64,000 nt of DNA from Martelella sp. NC20. Its GTDB lineage: Bacteria > Pseudomonadota > Alphaproteobacteria > Rhizobiales > Rhizobiaceae. Shown here one piece after another: positions 23,588 through 31,992 of the stretch. The first letter of the stretch is position 1. Each line of letters begins with the position of its first letter. Position numbers and translations under genes: made by a program. Where the stretch lies: contig NZ_CP054863.1 in assembly GCF_013459645.1 (NCBI RefSeq), forward strand, positions 199,341 through 263,340. The letters are read 5' to 3'. The notes under the pieces are model-generated. The model made no database searches, was not told the DNA's origin, and was given only the letters and a program-made list of their open reading frames with translations.

Positions 23588-24667
23588 ATGCCCGAAAACG
23601 ACGCCGATCCGCACGCCAGCCCGTCTCTCGGCACGAGCGCCGCTTATGAATTGCAGCCGACCGGGACGTCGGGCGCGCTTTCGGGCCATCTCGCGCCGCT
23701 GGTCGAACGCGCCCGCGGTTACGTCGACGCCGCAAGCGCGGCCAATACGCGGCGCGCCTATGCCGCCGACTGGGAACATTTTTCGAACTGGTGCCGGCGC
23801 AAGGGGCTTGCGCCCCTGCCCCCCGATGCGCAGACGGTCGGGCTCTACATTACGGCGCTCGCCTCCGGGGAAGCGGCGCCACGGGCAAAGCCGAGCGCGG
23901 TCTCCACCATCGAGCGGCGGCTGTCGGCGATCTCGTGGAACTATGCGCAGCGCGGCCTCGCGCTCGATCGCCGCGACCGCCACATCGCCACGGTGCTTGC
24001 CGGCATCCGCAATCGCCATGCCGCACCCCCGCGCCAGAAGGAGGCGATCCTGCCCGAGGAGCTGATCGCGATGGTCGAAACGCTCGACCGGGGAACGCTC
24101 CGCGGCCTGCGCGATCGCGCCATGCTGCTGATGGGGTTTGCCGGCGGGTTGCGCCGCTCGGAAATCGTCGCGCTCGATTGCGGCCGCGACCAGAGCGAGG
24201 ATGGAAACGGCTGGATCGACATCCTCGACAAGGGGATGCTGGTGACGCTGCGCGGCAAGACCGGCTGGCGCGAGGTCGAGATCGGCCGCGGCTCCTCGGA
24301 TCTCACCTGCCCGGTCGCCGCGGTCGAAACCTGGCTGAAGCTCGGCAGGATCGGCCACGGCCCCTTGTTCCGCCGCGTCACCGGCAAGGGCAAGGCTGTC
24401 GGCCCGGAACGGCTGAAGGATCAGGAGGTTGCCCGTCTCGTCAAGAAAGCCGTGCTCGCATCCGGCATTCGCGGCGATCTGCCCGAGGCCGAACGCGTCA
24501 GGCTGTTCTCCGGTCATTCGCTGCGCGCCGGCCTCGCCTCCTCGGCCGAGGTCGACGAGCGTTATGTCCAGAAACAACTCGGTCATGCCTCCGCCGAGAT
24601 GACAAGGCGCTATCAGCGCAGGCGCGACCGATTCAGGGTCAACCTCACCAAGGCGGCGGGGCTTTAG
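23588..24667 (+). CDS. Site-specific tyrosine recombinase
   Basis: The product has 359 residues from ATG 23588 (TGAGG precedes it); the frame runs back to 23519 but no ribosome site is seen there. The N-terminal SAM-like core-binding domain contains ANTRRAYAADWEHFSNWCRR. The catalytic residues are all visible: Arg in GGLRRSEIVALD, Lys in TLRGKTGWREVEI, HSLR (HxxR), His in KQLGHAS and the Tyr in TRRYQRRR. It is divergent from the DUF1403-scpB pair with 146 bases between them. A resolving or integrating role for the plasmid or an element is likely. Confidence 0.9.
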   Translation: MPENDADPHASPSLGTSAAYELQPTGTSGALSGHLAPLVERARGYVDAASAANTRRAYAADWEHFSNWCRRKGLAPLPPDAQTVGLYITALASGEAAPRAKPSAVSTIERRLSAISWNYAQRGLALDRRDRHIATVLAGIRNRHAAPPRQKEAILPEELIAMVETLDRGTLRGLRDRAMLLMGFAGGLRRSEIVALDCGRDQSEDGNGWIDILDKGMLVTLRGKTGWREVEIGRGSSDLTCPVAAVETWLKLGRIGHGPLFRRVTGKGKAVGPERLKDQEVARLVKKAVLASGIRGDLPEAERVRLFSGHSLRAGLASSAEVDERYVQKQLGHASAEMTRRYQRRRDRFRVNLTKAAGL

Positions 24668-24692
24668 CAGCCCCTCCCCTGCCGTGGCTCTC

Positions 24693-25019
24693 TCAGAGCT
24701 TTGGGCCGTGTCGGGAGCGCTCCGTAATGCTCGACAGATCAACTTTCTTGCCCGCGACTTCCGCGACGATCTTCAACGTGCCGCCAAGGGATTCGACATA
24801 ATCGCGAAGCGTCGACAGTTTCATGTCGGCCCGCTTCTCCAGTCTCGAAACATTGTTCTGCTTGAAACCAGTCCCGGCAGACACATCCTCCTGCGTCCGT
24901 CCGGCAAGTACGCGCAGTTCCCGCAGATTGTAGGCCGTAACAAGCTCGCCGGCACGCTTTTCAATAGCGCCTCGTTCTTCTTCAGGAAGCGTCTGCATCA
25001 GCTTATCGAGATCATCCAT
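24693..25019 (-). CDS. XRE-family antitoxin
   Basis: A 108-residue protein with a central helix-turn-helix (ELRVLAGRTQEDVSAGTGFK then NNVSRLEKRADMKLSTLRDY). The segment YVESLGGTLKIVAEVAGK is typical of HigA-like antitoxins. It overlaps the preceding toxin gene by 8 bases. Together they form a second type II toxin-antitoxin pair, again with toxin first. Confidence 0.85.
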   Translation of the reverse strand: MDDLDKLMQTLPEEERGAIEKRAGELVTAYNLRELRVLAGRTQEDVSAGTGFKQNNVSRLEKRADMKLSTLRDYVESLGGTLKIVAEVAGKKVDLSSITERSRHGPKL

Positions 25020-25377
25020 GTTTCTTCTCCAACTCGCTCAAATGCTCATCGTACCGTTTGTCCGCCAGATCGATCAGGCGCTTGTAAAAGAGTTTCTGGC
25101 TCACACCGCTCTTTGCACCGCCGCAGAGGACTATAGCCTTTCGCTCCGGATCGAAGGCAAAGGCGAACCGCCATTGCACCTTCAACACCTTGACGCGCAG
25201 TTCCTTCATGTTCGCGTGTTTGGAGCCTTCGAGTGTGTCGACCTCAGGCCGTCCCAGTCGAAATCCCTTTTCGCGAAGCAGCACCAGATGCGCGAGCAAT
25301 TCGACCCGAACATCTGCTGGAAGATCTGTGATCTCGCCTTTGAAGCGGTCATGAAACGCGACCTTCCATTTCGTCAT
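25012..25377 (-). CDS. Type II toxin, RelE/HigB-like (Gp49/DUF891 type)
   Basis: A 121-residue basic protein with the strand order of RelE-superfamily toxins: LPADVRVELLAHLVLLREKG helix, MKELRVKVLKVQWRFAFAFD strands, and a Lys/Arg-rich C-terminal helix (FYKRLIDLADKRYDEHLSEL). The motif KELR...WRFAF is common in phage Gp49-like toxins. Family members cleave mRNA. It precedes and overlaps its antitoxin gene. A dyad lies just upstream of the ATG (25381-25396). Confidence 0.85.
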   Translation of the reverse strand: MTKWKVAFHDRFKGEITDLPADVRVELLAHLVLLREKGFRLGRPEVDTLEGSKHANMKELRVKVLKVQWRFAFAFDPERKAIVLCGGAKSGVSQKLFYKRLIDLADKRYDEHLSELEKKHG

Positions 25378-25380
25378 TTA

Positions 25381-25396
25381 ATATCCTGAATGATAT
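25381..25396. promoter_or_regulatory. Dyad upstream of second toxin-antitoxin operon
   Basis: ATATC-CTGAAT-GATAT is an inverted repeat 3 bases upstream of the toxin ATG on the minus strand; a related half-site GGGATATATAG lies next to it. It is probably the autorepression site of the antitoxin. No experimental evidence. Confidence 0.45.
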
Positions 25397-25535
25397 AGAT
25401 ACTTTGGGATATATAGTCCATCTCTTTCCTCAAGGCAACAGTAACGCTTCCTCGGGGGATACCAGCAAATGATCAGTTATCCGTGTCTTCCATATTTGGA
25501 AAGCCGACTCTCAATGAACTCTCAGGCGCTGTCAC

Positions 25536-25890
25536 ATGGCCACTGACACGCACAATCGCTCTTCCCGTCGTTCACAGGAACGCCTTATCGGTTATGCCCG
25601 CGTCTCCACGGCCGCCCGAAGACCGGCATATGACGCTTGTCGTCGGGATCCATTCTTCGAACCCCGCGCTCACATTGCGTGAAATCGCCGGCCAATTCAA
25701 ACGCCTTCATGAACGTACCACCCGCGGCGGCACGAAATGGGGCCGTCATCGGTCAAGAACCTGCTCGACCGGGCAAGGCGAATTGGTTTGCTCGACGCGA
25801 AAATAATCGCCCAAACGAAGAATGACTGCAAAACGCGAACGCTGTACACATCTGTGCGACCCGCCCGCAACCAAAATACAGCAAGCAAAC
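25536..25890 (+). pseudogene. Decayed serine recombinase (resolvase/invertase)
   Basis: An ATG at 25536 starts ...QERLIGYARVSTAARRPAYD, the N-terminus of a resolvase or invertase with its catalytic Ser. The reading then jumps frame to a piece near the C-terminus (TLREIAGQFKRLHERTTRGG, 25672-25731) and again to SSVKNLLDRARRIGLLDAK (from about 25743). The catalytic core between these is missing. It is therefore a deletion- and frameshift-ridden remnant, next to the repC end. Confidence 0.7.
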
Positions 25891-25913
25891 CGTAGATTCG
25901 AGAGCGAACACCC

Positions 25914-26126
25914 ATGGAGACCATGACCATCAACAATCGGGACGATTTCGCCCAATGGGCAATCGAGCGAACAAAATCGATCCTGACCGACCAGGGATCT
26001 GCTCTCGCCACTGCGGCACGCTCCGGTGATGACACCTGCACAGGCGAAGCAGCGGATGCACTTGGCCAGGCGATCATCGATGCGCTGCTCGACGCATTCG
26101 ACGGTCTGTTCGACCGGGCATCATAG
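25914..26126 (+). CDS. Small acidic hypothetical protein
   Basis: A 70-residue open frame (METMTINNRDDFAQWAIE...) ending FDGLFDRAS. It is acidic, Ala-rich and likely helical, with two Cys-free halves apart from one Cys. I recognise no family. It lies between the resolvase remnant and the 3' end of repC, convergent with repC. Composition resembles coding sequence, but there is no strong ribosome site (CCATGGAG is part of the start itself). Confidence 0.4.
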   Translation: METMTINNRDDFAQWAIERTKSILTDQGSALATAARSGDDTCTGEAADALGQAIIDALLDAFDGLFDRAS

Positions 26127-26195
26127 AACGAGGCCGAACGTTCGATATCAATGGTTCCCACCGTTGCGTGACTGAACATAGGCTTGCCTTTCAAA

Positions 26196-27518
26196 TCATC
26201 TCCGAGGCTTCTTCAGTGAGCGGGCGAGAGCGGGCGAGACGGAAAGACCATCATCGCGATCGTTCTCCCCTCTCCCATCGTCATCGGGTTTTGGCGACGG
26301 CATGGCATTCCCGGCCTCGATCCTTGCCCTCAACAGCGCCATGACCATCGGCCAGACGGAGAACTGGCCATCCCTCGCCCGTTCCGTCAGGTTGCGCAGA
26401 TAGCCGCCGGGGCTGACGACGGCCTCGCCGCGCTGGTAGATCGCTGCCAACGTGATCGCGGCCTGTTTGTCGCCCATGACCTCCGCCGCCTCCCGCCAGG
26501 CGCTCGGGCTGACGCCCAGCATTGGCCGGGCGATCTCGGCGATGCCCAGGAAGTCCCGCCAGTTACGGATCGATCCTCCCTTTGCCAGATCCCGAAAGCC
26601 CTCGCAGGCATCCAGCACCAGTGCCAGCGGCAATTCCCGCTTCGGCAGGCTGTGCAGATTGTCGGTTTGGTCGGCGCTGCCGCTCGCTTCTGATTTATTT
26701 CCTAAGCCATATTCAGATTCATATTGGGATTCTGGGTTTGAATTCTGTTTGTGGCGCTCAGCATGAGACTCATTGGCGTTCTTTTTTTGTGAATTTACAT
26801 GAAATTCCAATGTCTCACGCACTTCCTCATGCAGCAAGGCCAGGGCATCGCAAATATCTTCGGCGATCGCCAGGTCGGGAAGGCGCGGAAGCCGGTCAAT
26901 GATCTCTCGATAAATGCGGGTCATCTTCGCCCAGTCGCCCGGAACGCCTTCATCGAGTCCGGTTTCGATCATCTTGACGATGTCACGGCGCAGCAATGTC
27001 AGCCGTTCGCGGGCGCATTTCAGCGCCAGACGCTCCTCGGCGATCCGCGCGGCCATCGCCTCGAACTCGGCCGCCCGGGCGACAAGCGGCGACAGGTCGA
27101 AGCCATAGGCCTGCTCGACCTGCCCTCCCCTGCCCTTCCTGGCGAAGCGCTTGCCGTTCGGACTGTCGCGGCGGATGATCAACCCGCACTCGACCAGGAC
27201 CGCAAGATGACGGCGCAGCGTTGCCGGCGAAATGCCGTTGGCGCGCGCGATCAACTGCTCGTTGGAGGGCCAGACCACGAAGCCGGTCTCCTCCGCAAGC
27301 TCGTTCTCCGGATAGAAGGTCAAAAGCGCATTCAGGATCGCAAGCCCGCGATCGCTCGCCCCCAGCGCTTCCCGCGCTTCCCGCACAGTATGAAACAGTT
27401 TCCACTTGTTGAGCCGCGCCCCCTTCGGGGCTTCCCGCGCCACTTTCTGGCTTGAAAGCATCGCGAGCGACATCGGCCGCCGCCCAAAGGGCGTCGTGGT
27501 TGCAGTATGTGTTTGCAT
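26196..27518 (-). CDS. repC: RepC plasmid replication initiator
   Basis: A 440-residue replication protein of repABC plasmids. The N-terminal part has the family landmarks RRPMSLAMLSSQKVA, LNALLTFYPENELAEETGFV and the winged-helix WPSNEQLIARANGISPATLR; the C-terminal part holds RNWRDFLGIAEIARPMLGVS. RepC binds the origin, which lies in its own coding sequence in this family; an AT-rich stretch is visible at about 26687-26815. AGGTGA is 6 bases upstream of the ATG. The gene follows repB after a 173-base gap holding a candidate antisense RNA. RepC sets the copy number together with that RNA. Confidence 0.96.
   Translation of the reverse strand: MQTHTATTTPFGRRPMSLAMLSSQKVAREAPKGARLNKWKLFHTVREAREALGASDRGLAILNALLTFYPENELAEETGFVVWPSNEQLIARANGISPATLRRHLAVLVECGLIIRRDSPNGKRFARKGRGGQVEQAYGFDLSPLVARAAEFEAMAARIAEERLALKCARERLTLLRRDIVKMIETGLDEGVPGDWAKMTRIYREIIDRLPRLPDLAIAEDICDALALLHEEVRETLEFHVNSQKKNANESHAERHKQNSNPESQYESEYGLGNKSEASGSADQTDNLHSLPKRELPLALVLDACEGFRDLAKGGSIRNWRDFLGIAEIARPMLGVSPSAWREAAEVMGDKQAAITLAAIYQRGEAVVSPGGYLRNLTERARDGQFSVWPMVMALLRARIEAGNAMPSPKPDDDGRGENDRDDGLSVSPALARSLKKPRR
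26687..26815. other. AT-rich stretch within repC, candidate oriV
   Basis: This part of repC is much more AT-rich than the rest of the gene (tracts such as TTCTTTTTTTGTGAATTTAC) and encodes a low-complexity Asn/Ser/Glu linker. In repABC plasmids the origin is an AT-rich region in the middle of repC. The exact RepC binding site cannot be placed by eye. Confidence 0.55.
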
Positions 27519-27585
27519 CTTTGTTCACCTGTTGCCAGGCAATAGAAATCGGATCGCCGAATCGACGCTCGTCGCCCAAAAGAGC

Positions 27586-27668
27586 TTGACTGAGATTCCA
27601 GGAAGTGCGATTCTCTAGCTACCACACGTAGAGAAGGCTTCCGGAAGTGATTTCGGGGCCTTTTTCTT
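27586..27668 (+). ncRNA. Candidate counter-transcribed RNA (ctRNA/IncA-type) with promoter and terminator
   Basis: In the repB-repC gap, on the strand opposite to repABC, a promoter candidate is TTGACT (27586-27591), 17 bases, then GATTCT (27609-27614). A hairpin follows (AAGGC and CCG pairing with CGG and GCCTT, 27634-27663) with a T-run (TTTTTCTTT). The transcript would be about 45-50 bases. repABC plasmids are known to carry a small antisense RNA here that limits RepC synthesis. Position, strand and terminator fit; the transcript itself is not shown. Confidence 0.7.
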
Positions 27669-27691
27669 TGCCGTTTTCTCTCTGACCGCGG

Positions 27692-28711
27692 CTAGCGGCC
27701 CGTTGTTCGGTCCTTTTCCTCCTTTTGCCTAGCTTCAAACTCTCGATACAGTTCATCCAGTTTAGCCGAAACGAACTGCGCAAATGCGGGAACGATCTTG
27801 TCTTCGAAGATCAGCGTCGTTTTAGCCTTGTCCGTCTGGATGCGCGCGCCGCGCTTACCAGATGGCGTTTTCCATTGCTCGACACGGCTTCCCTTCGGCC
27901 GCGCGTTTCTCACGTCCAAGGCCTTTAGTATAAGCTGAAACCGTGCGTCGCTACCGGCTGAAGCAAAGCCCTCTGCCTCAAGAATACGCTCAAGCCGATC
28001 GCCATCCTCTTCCTTTTCCAGAGCGTCAACCAGCTTCATCCAGCGTGCCCGTCCAGCTTTGGGCGCCGGCCCGATCCGCCCGACGAGCCTCTCGGGCACC
28101 CGCCGAGCGATAGCTATATATCTGCTCACATCCGATTTGTCCGAGCAAAGCGCAGCTACGATTGTCGCGCGGTCACATCCGGAATCTTCGAGATTCTTCG
28201 CAAAGAAAGCCTTTTCGATAAAGGACAGGTCCTCGCGATCTAGGTTTTCACGCCCCTGAGCCACAAAAAGCTCTTGGTCGTTGAGGCTCCGGACGATAGC
28301 ACGAACCGGTCTGCCCAACGCCTGCGCCGCGCGCAATCGACGACGACCATAGGCGATCTGAAAGCGCCCGCGGCCTGCCGGGCTGGGACGGACGAGAATT
28401 GGAACCTGCTGCCCATTATCTGATATCGACTTCACAAGCTCATCGAATGCGGGGTCAACATCAATCGGAATTCGATCCGCGATCGGCGAGCGCTCAATTG
28501 CCTCTGGGTCGAGTTCAACGACGACATCACCCTTTTCCAGCTGTTCCTGAAGACGACTTGCGAGCTTTGCGCCATCGGTCATTTGTTTGAGCGATGTGCC
28601 CATAGCGGAAATGGCGCCCGTTCTTACCCGTTCACCAGCCTTCTCGCTTTCGCCGGCGGTCGAAGTCGGCTTCTGCAGATAGAGCGAGTTGATCGCGTCC
28701 TTGCGGCTCAT
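27692..28711 (-). CDS. repB: RepB, ParB-like plasmid partition protein
   Basis: A 339-residue ParB-family protein. The ParB/Sulfiredoxin-type CTPase region includes FDELVKSISDNGQQVPILVR and QIAYGRRRLRAAQALG, then GRENLDREDLSFIEKAFFAK and a helix-turn-helix near CDRATIVAALCSDKSDVSRY. The N-terminal MSRKDAINSLY is typical of RepB. It binds parS and recruits RepA for segregation; two parS palindromes lie 47 and 90 bases upstream of its start. The C-terminal part forms the dimer. Confidence 0.95.
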   Translation of the reverse strand: MSRKDAINSLYLQKPTSTAGESEKAGERVRTGAISAMGTSLKQMTDGAKLASRLQEQLEKGDVVVELDPEAIERSPIADRIPIDVDPAFDELVKSISDNGQQVPILVRPSPAGRGRFQIAYGRRRLRAAQALGRPVRAIVRSLNDQELFVAQGRENLDREDLSFIEKAFFAKNLEDSGCDRATIVAALCSDKSDVSRYIAIARRVPERLVGRIGPAPKAGRARWMKLVDALEKEEDGDRLERILEAEGFASAGSDARFQLILKALDVRNARPKGSRVEQWKTPSGKRGARIQTDKAKTTLIFEDKIVPAFAQFVSAKLDELYREFEARQKEEKDRTTGR

Positions 28712-28757
28712 GAGAAACGCTCCTGGAGATGATCGTGGGGGCGTAGGCGATGTCCAT

Positions 28758-28773
28758 GTTGGGAGCTCCCAAC
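28758..28773. promoter_or_regulatory. parS partition site 1
   Basis: GTTGGGAGCTCCCAAC is a perfect 16-bp palindrome and fits the repABC parS consensus GTTNNNNGCNNNNAAC. It lies in the repA-repB gap. RepB is expected to bind it. Confidence 0.9.
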
Positions 28774-28800
28774 ACGACGATCATAAGCGGTAGCCATATT

Positions 28801-28816
28801 GTTGGGAGCTCCCAAC
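28801..28816. promoter_or_regulatory. parS partition site 2
   Basis: This is an exact second copy of the 16-bp palindrome at 28758, 43 bases away (start to start), in the same repA-repB gap. Two identical sites so close suggest a small centromere for plasmid segregation. Confidence 0.9.
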
Positions 28817-28847
28817 AAATCGACAGGGGAGGAGGGCAGAGAGACAG

Positions 28848-30086
28848 TCATGTGCGCCCCCAAGCCAATTTCATCAAGTCCTCGATCTCGCCATTCACCA
28901 TTGTCAATGACTCCATTGCGCGATCGTAGGTCGATCTCGTAAGGTTGCCCGGACCGATTTCGTAAAGGGTTTGCTTAGTCAGGCCTGCGTCCGAGATCGC
29001 CGCCGATTTCACCATGGGACTGGTCAGGACATGATCGTCGAATAGATTGCGGAGCAGCGCGACCACTTTTGTTTGGGGCGCATCCTGAGGTTCATAACGG
29101 GTGAGCAGATAGCGCACGAAATCAAACTTCAGCGTTCCCCCCGCATCACGCACGACGCCTAAGAGATCGCGCGTCATCAGTAAGAACTGACTCATCGACG
29201 ATACATCCAGCATTTGCGGATGCACCGTCACAATCATGGAGGTTGCCGCGCACAGGCCGGCAAGGGTCAAGAAACCAAGCTGGGGAGGGCAGTCGATCAC
29301 CACGACATCGTAGTCGTCCGCCACTTCGTCAATTGCACTTGCCACACGCGCGAAAAAGATCGCGCCGGCATCCGACGCACTGCCGTCTGCCAAGACCTTC
29401 GGCGTGGTATGCTCGAACTCCATTAGTTCCAAGTTACCGGGGACAAGGTCGAGGCCGTCAAAATATGTATGACGGATCACATCGCGCAGGGGACGACGAC
29501 CGTCATCATATCGGATTGCTGCGTAAAGCGTCTCGTTGTGGCCCACATGCAGTTCGGGCAGCACACCGAGCAGGGCGGAAAGACTTGCTTGCGGATCGAG
29601 ATCGATTGCCAATACTCGATAACCCGCCAATGCTAGGTATTGGGCGAGATGTGCCGATGTCGTGGTCTTTCCAGACCCGCCCTTAAAATTCGTCACGGCA
29701 AGCACCTGCAAGTGCTCACCCTCTCGACGGTGCGGAACAAAGTCGATTGCTTCGCGACCGCGTGCATTAGCTGCAAAGATTGCTCGAATTTCGTTGATGT
29801 CGGAAAGGGAGTAGAAGCGCCGGCCATTGCTCGCGGTTTCAGGTAACGGGCCATCGCCAGCGAGAGTCATCTTCCGAAGCGTAGAGTCAGAAACGCCGAT
29901 GAGCTTGGCAGCCTCTCCAGACGTGAAACGACGCAGAGCCTTACTGGCGGTTGGCGGAAACAGAGTTTCGCTGATACTCTGAAGCTGCGATCCTAAGAGT
30001 TCAGCATGCGCGCCGATGACATCATCAACGTTTGGTAGTCGCGCTCTGTCGATCTGCGCCGAAGCGTTCACGTTAATCTCTCCCAT
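28848..30086 (-). CDS. repA: RepA, ParA-like plasmid partition ATPase
   Basis: From ATG 30086 (GTG 30089 is an alternative) the product has 412 residues. An N-terminal helix-turn-helix (TSGEAAKLIGVSDSTLRKM) is followed by the ParA ATPase: deviant Walker A in VTNFKGGSGKTTTSAHLAQY, Walker A' around IDLDPQASLSALLG and Walker B in DYDVVVIDCPPQLG. RepA moves plasmid copies with RepB and also represses the repABC promoter. It heads the minus-strand repABC operon. Confidence 0.96.
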   Translation of the reverse strand: MGEINVNASAQIDRARLPNVDDVIGAHAELLGSQLQSISETLFPPTASKALRRFTSGEAAKLIGVSDSTLRKMTLAGDGPLPETASNGRRFYSLSDINEIRAIFAANARGREAIDFVPHRREGEHLQVLAVTNFKGGSGKTTTSAHLAQYLALAGYRVLAIDLDPQASLSALLGVLPELHVGHNETLYAAIRYDDGRRPLRDVIRHTYFDGLDLVPGNLELMEFEHTTPKVLADGSASDAGAIFFARVASAIDEVADDYDVVVIDCPPQLGFLTLAGLCAATSMIVTVHPQMLDVSSMSQFLLMTRDLLGVVRDAGGTLKFDFVRYLLTRYEPQDAPQTKVVALLRNLFDDHVLTSPMVKSAAISDAGLTKQTLYEIGPGNLTRSTYDRAMESLTMVNGEIEDLMKLAWGRT

Positions 30087-30617
30087 CACGTTTTTTCCGC
30101 AGAAATGCCGAATATCCGTGATGATACCTGCGAAGCGTGTACGAGCAAGGCGATTTTAGTTAACAAAACCTTAACAGGCTCCCATCCTTCGCCATCGGCA
30201 ATCGCCGGAATAGCTATTAAACGCCTATTTATCAGGGCTTTATCATCATGCCTTCGTTAGTTCCAATGCGAAACGGCTTGTTTTAATTTTCGACTTGGCA
30301 TGCACTTATATCAGGGTGAAGACCGCTAACTTGATGCTTTTTCAGACTGGTTTGCGCGAAATCGGCCTTCTTCCGCCGAATCGCCATTCGAAAAAGTGCC
30401 GCCCAAAAGACCTTCGCGCTGCGGGAAAGGAGTTTGAGGGGAGGGACATTAGAGGTTTCCCTCATATCGTCCGGCCGGCCACAATGGCCGAGCAGAAGTG
30501 TGGTCTACCCCACCTCATAACCAGGACCGTCGAAGGCGAAGCTTTCATACTTCTCGCCGCCGATGATACGGCCATCAGGTTCATGCAGGATAAAACAATG
30601 GCCGTCCTTTTTTCACA
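30087..30617. other. Intergenic region upstream of repA and of the L,D-transpeptidase gene
   Basis: A 530-base gap between the divergent repA and transpeptidase genes. It is AT-richer than its surroundings near 30160-30330 (for example TTAACAAAACCTTAACA), where the repA promoter should be. A plus-strand frame of 108 codons (30295-30621) overlaps the next gene, but its product looks like no known protein and I do not call it. I see no clear operator. Confidence 0.5.
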
Positions 30618-31220
30618 ATGAAGCCGATACAGCTGGAAATGCCGAAACCAATTCAGATTACGAGAGCACTAGCGTCCCTATTCATAGTCTTCCTTCTTCT
30701 CGGCTGCGTCGCATCTCCTTCGACGGAAGTGACTAAAGATGCCGGCCAGCAGAAAAGGGGCGGCGGTCCATCGCTAATTAGCTTCAGGACAACAGAGCCC
30801 TCCGGAACAATCATCGTAGAGCCGGATGACCACAAGCTCTATCTCGTCCAGGAGGCCAACACGGCGCTGGCCTATAACGTCGCAGTCGGCCGAGAAGGCC
30901 ATGACTTTTCGGGAAAGGCTGTCATTGGAAGGAAAGCCGAATGGCCGACCTGGGCTCCAACAAACTCCATGATCCGCGACCGTCCAAAGGTGAACACACC
31001 CCTAGCCACGGGCCTCTCCGGCAGCGAGGTGAATCCGCTCGGCGCGCGTGCCCTATACCTCTATAAGGATGGCGCCGACACGCTCTATCGCATTCACGGC
31101 ACGAATGATCCGTCTTCGATTGGAAAGTCAGTGTCGAGTGGCTGCATCCGCCTGCTCAACAGCGATGTCATTGATTTATATGACCGTGTCGGCATCGGCG
31201 CGCACGTCGTCGTCCGTTAG
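30618..31220 (+). CDS. L,D-transpeptidase (YkuD domain) lipoprotein
   Basis: A 200-residue protein with a lipoprotein signal ([14 protein letters not shown]; Cys near residue 30) and a C-terminal YkuD catalytic domain. The catalytic motif [20 protein letters not shown] ends in the nucleophilic Cys (SGCIRL). Earlier strands include [22 protein letters not shown]-transpeptidases make 3-3 crosslinks in peptidoglycan or attach lipoproteins to it in the periplasm. The start at 30618 has no clear ribosome site; an in-frame ATG lies at 30639. It stands alone on this strand between repA and the DUF736 genes. Confidence 0.9.
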   Translation: MKPIQLEMPKPIQITRALASLFIVFLLLGCVASPSTEVTKDAGQQKRGGGPSLISFRTTEPSGTIIVEPDDHKLYLVQEANTALAYNVAVGREGHDFSGKAVIGRKAEWPTWAPTNSMIRDRPKVNTPLATGLSGSEVNPLGARALYLYKDGADTLYRIHGTNDPSSIGKSVSSGCIRLLNSDVIDLYDRVGIGAHVVVR

Positions 31221-31346
31221 GAATTAGACAAAAGTCTTAGTGAAAACTGTTATGGAATGGTCAAGATTTATTGACACTCCGCAATTTGACCGGTTGATTA
31301 AAAGATGTAGTACACCCCTGCAATGCATCGAATACGGGAAGACATC

Positions 31347-31679
31347 ATGCCTCAAGCACGCAATTTTCTTCGCTTTACAAATGAAGCTGGCCTTGAGGGT
31401 GAAATTCATCATAACGGTACCCTCTATCATATTATTGGTGAACCTTCAGGACCGTATAGCTTCCATATGTTCGGATACTCACCGCGCGGCCGAAAGGTCC
31501 CGATCGGCGGCATCGGAAAGCGTTTCGACGCCAACGGGAATGAATATCTGCATCTAAGTGTGTCACTGCCAGATGGCACGTTCGAAGCAAACTTCACCGA
31601 AGATCCGCGAACGGTCGCATTCCTGCCTCTTTCTCCTCAAAACATCGCGACGTCGACTGATAAGGCGACTGCGGGCTAA
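31347..31679 (+). CDS. DUF736-like small protein (first copy)
   Basis: The product has 110 residues from ATG 31347 (GGGAAG 5 bases upstream; an in-frame ATG lies at 31323). The pattern of a short N-terminal strand region, then PYSFHMFGYSPRGRKVPIGG, then GNEYLHLSVSLPDGTFEANF is parallel to DUF736 proteins (entry at 31993), though more diverged. DUF736 proteins are widespread on rhizobial plasmids and their function is unknown. It may be a paralogue of the gene 314 bases downstream. Confidence 0.6.
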   Translation: MPQARNFLRFTNEAGLEGEIHHNGTLYHIIGEPSGPYSFHMFGYSPRGRKVPIGGIGKRFDANGNEYLHLSVSLPDGTFEANFTEDPRTVAFLPLSPQNIATSTDKATAG

Positions 31680-31992
31680 ATCAGCGCGCGCAAATTGCTT
31701 CCAGCAATGAGGTCGCGACCAATTGGACGCGGCTTTGTCTCGAAGTCCGCCGCCATCTTTTCCCTTCGCGGTCAATGACCAAGCATCTGCAAGGCCGATG
31801 ACATCTGTTTAGCCGGGCCTCGGCTTCGCCCACGGCCGCGCCACCCCAACAGATTTGTCGTGACAGTGACGGAAAAGCCGTCGGGCGTTCAGCGCCCCTC
31901 CTTTGCCCACGGGAAACTTGGTTTCCCGGGGAAGGACTGGGCGCCTTGCCCACGGCGGACCGTTGAAAACTGATGCAATCGACGGAGCAAGA
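31680..31992. other. Gap between the DUF736-type genes with small hairpin
   Basis: A 313-base non-coding stretch. A perfect hairpin GGGAAAC-TTG-GTTTCCC lies at 31911-31927, 66 bases before the next ATG; no T-run follows. Nothing else recognisable was seen. Confidence 0.4.

Noticed and set aside
26799..27455. 218-codon plus-strand frame opposite repC
   Set aside because: It is antisense to a well-supported repC and has an Arg/Gly/His-rich shadow composition.
30295..30621. 108-codon plus-strand frame in the repA upstream region
   Set aside because: Product has no recognisable domain, no ribosome site and overlaps the transpeptidase start.
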